A stretch of 5,433 nucleotides of DNA, taken from positions 1-5,433 of the forward strand of contig JAGREZ010000345.1 in assembly GCA_020446285.1 (NCBI GenBank). The letters are read 5' to 3'. Positions 5,408 to 5,433 of this stretch are shown piece after piece. The DNA comes from Geminicoccaceae bacterium. GTDB lineage: Bacteria > Pseudomonadota > Alphaproteobacteria > Geminicoccales > Geminicoccaceae. The first letter of the stretch is position 1. Every line of letters starts with the position of its first letter. The translations under genes and the position numbers were made by a program. The notes beneath the pieces were generated by a model, which saw only the letters and a program-made list of their open reading frames with translations, was not told the origin of the DNA and searched no databases.

Positions 5408-5433
5408 GGTGCACTGACGCATTCTCAGGATTC
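5380..5433 (+). CDS. Possible 5' end of a further gene, cut by the window edge
   Basis: ATG at 5380 opens a frame reading MNEVNAPEHWCTDAFSGF that is still open at the last base. An in-frame stop lies at 5347. AAGGAG at 5359-5364 is a strong ribosome binding sequence but lies 15 bases from this ATG; the in-frame GTG at 5368 is 3 bases away. I do not recognise the peptide. The start lies inside the 5367-5407 hairpin, which argues either for start-site occlusion or, more likely, that this is a non-coding palindromic element. Confidence 0.2.
   Translation, partial: MNEVNAPEHWCTDAFSGF

Overview
The window reads as chromosomal DNA from an alphaproteobacterium, most likely of the order Hyphomicrobiales (Rhizobiales). 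The evidence is high-GC coding sequence with strong third-position GC bias, an EipB/DUF1849 periplasmic protein (a family typical of Rhizobiales), GTG and TTG starts, and TTAA-type motifs confined to one AT-richer intergenic region. The genus cannot be named from this sequence alone.

Layout: (1) 2-1483 (+) encodes an exported protein with two OmpA-like domains joined by a long Ala/Pro/Glu-rich linker. (2) 1484-1658 is a short intergenic region with three successive inverted repeats, including one with perfect 11-bp arms. (3) 1659-2585 (+) encodes a ROK-family sugar kinase that looks like Mak fructokinase. (4) 2586-2688 is a short convergent gap. (5) 2689-3486 (-) encodes an EipB-like envelope integrity protein with its signal peptide and two terminally placed cysteines. 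(6) 3487-3973 is a 487-bp divergent intergenic region. It holds a candidate eipB promoter overlapped by a dyad, an AT-rich core with all four TTAA tetramers of the window, and small hairpins ahead of the next gene. (7) 3974-5290 (+) encodes a 12-helix-type polysaccharide/lipid-linked oligosaccharide flippase. (8) 5291-5433 is a structured tail with a 10-bp-arm hairpin. It looks like an intergenic palindromic repeat, or possibly the leader and first codons of another gene.

Three of the four genes act in the cell envelope: an OmpA-like periplasmic or outer-membrane protein, EipB, and a flippase. The fructokinase feeds cytoplasmic hexose phosphate metabolism. No shared operon is evident: the genes run +, +, -, + and are separated by regulatory-looking spacers. 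I see no tRNA, rRNA, CRISPR array, transposase or phage gene. No clearly new multi-gene system is visible. The most unusual signals are the two-domain OmpA-like protein and the intergenic palindromes.
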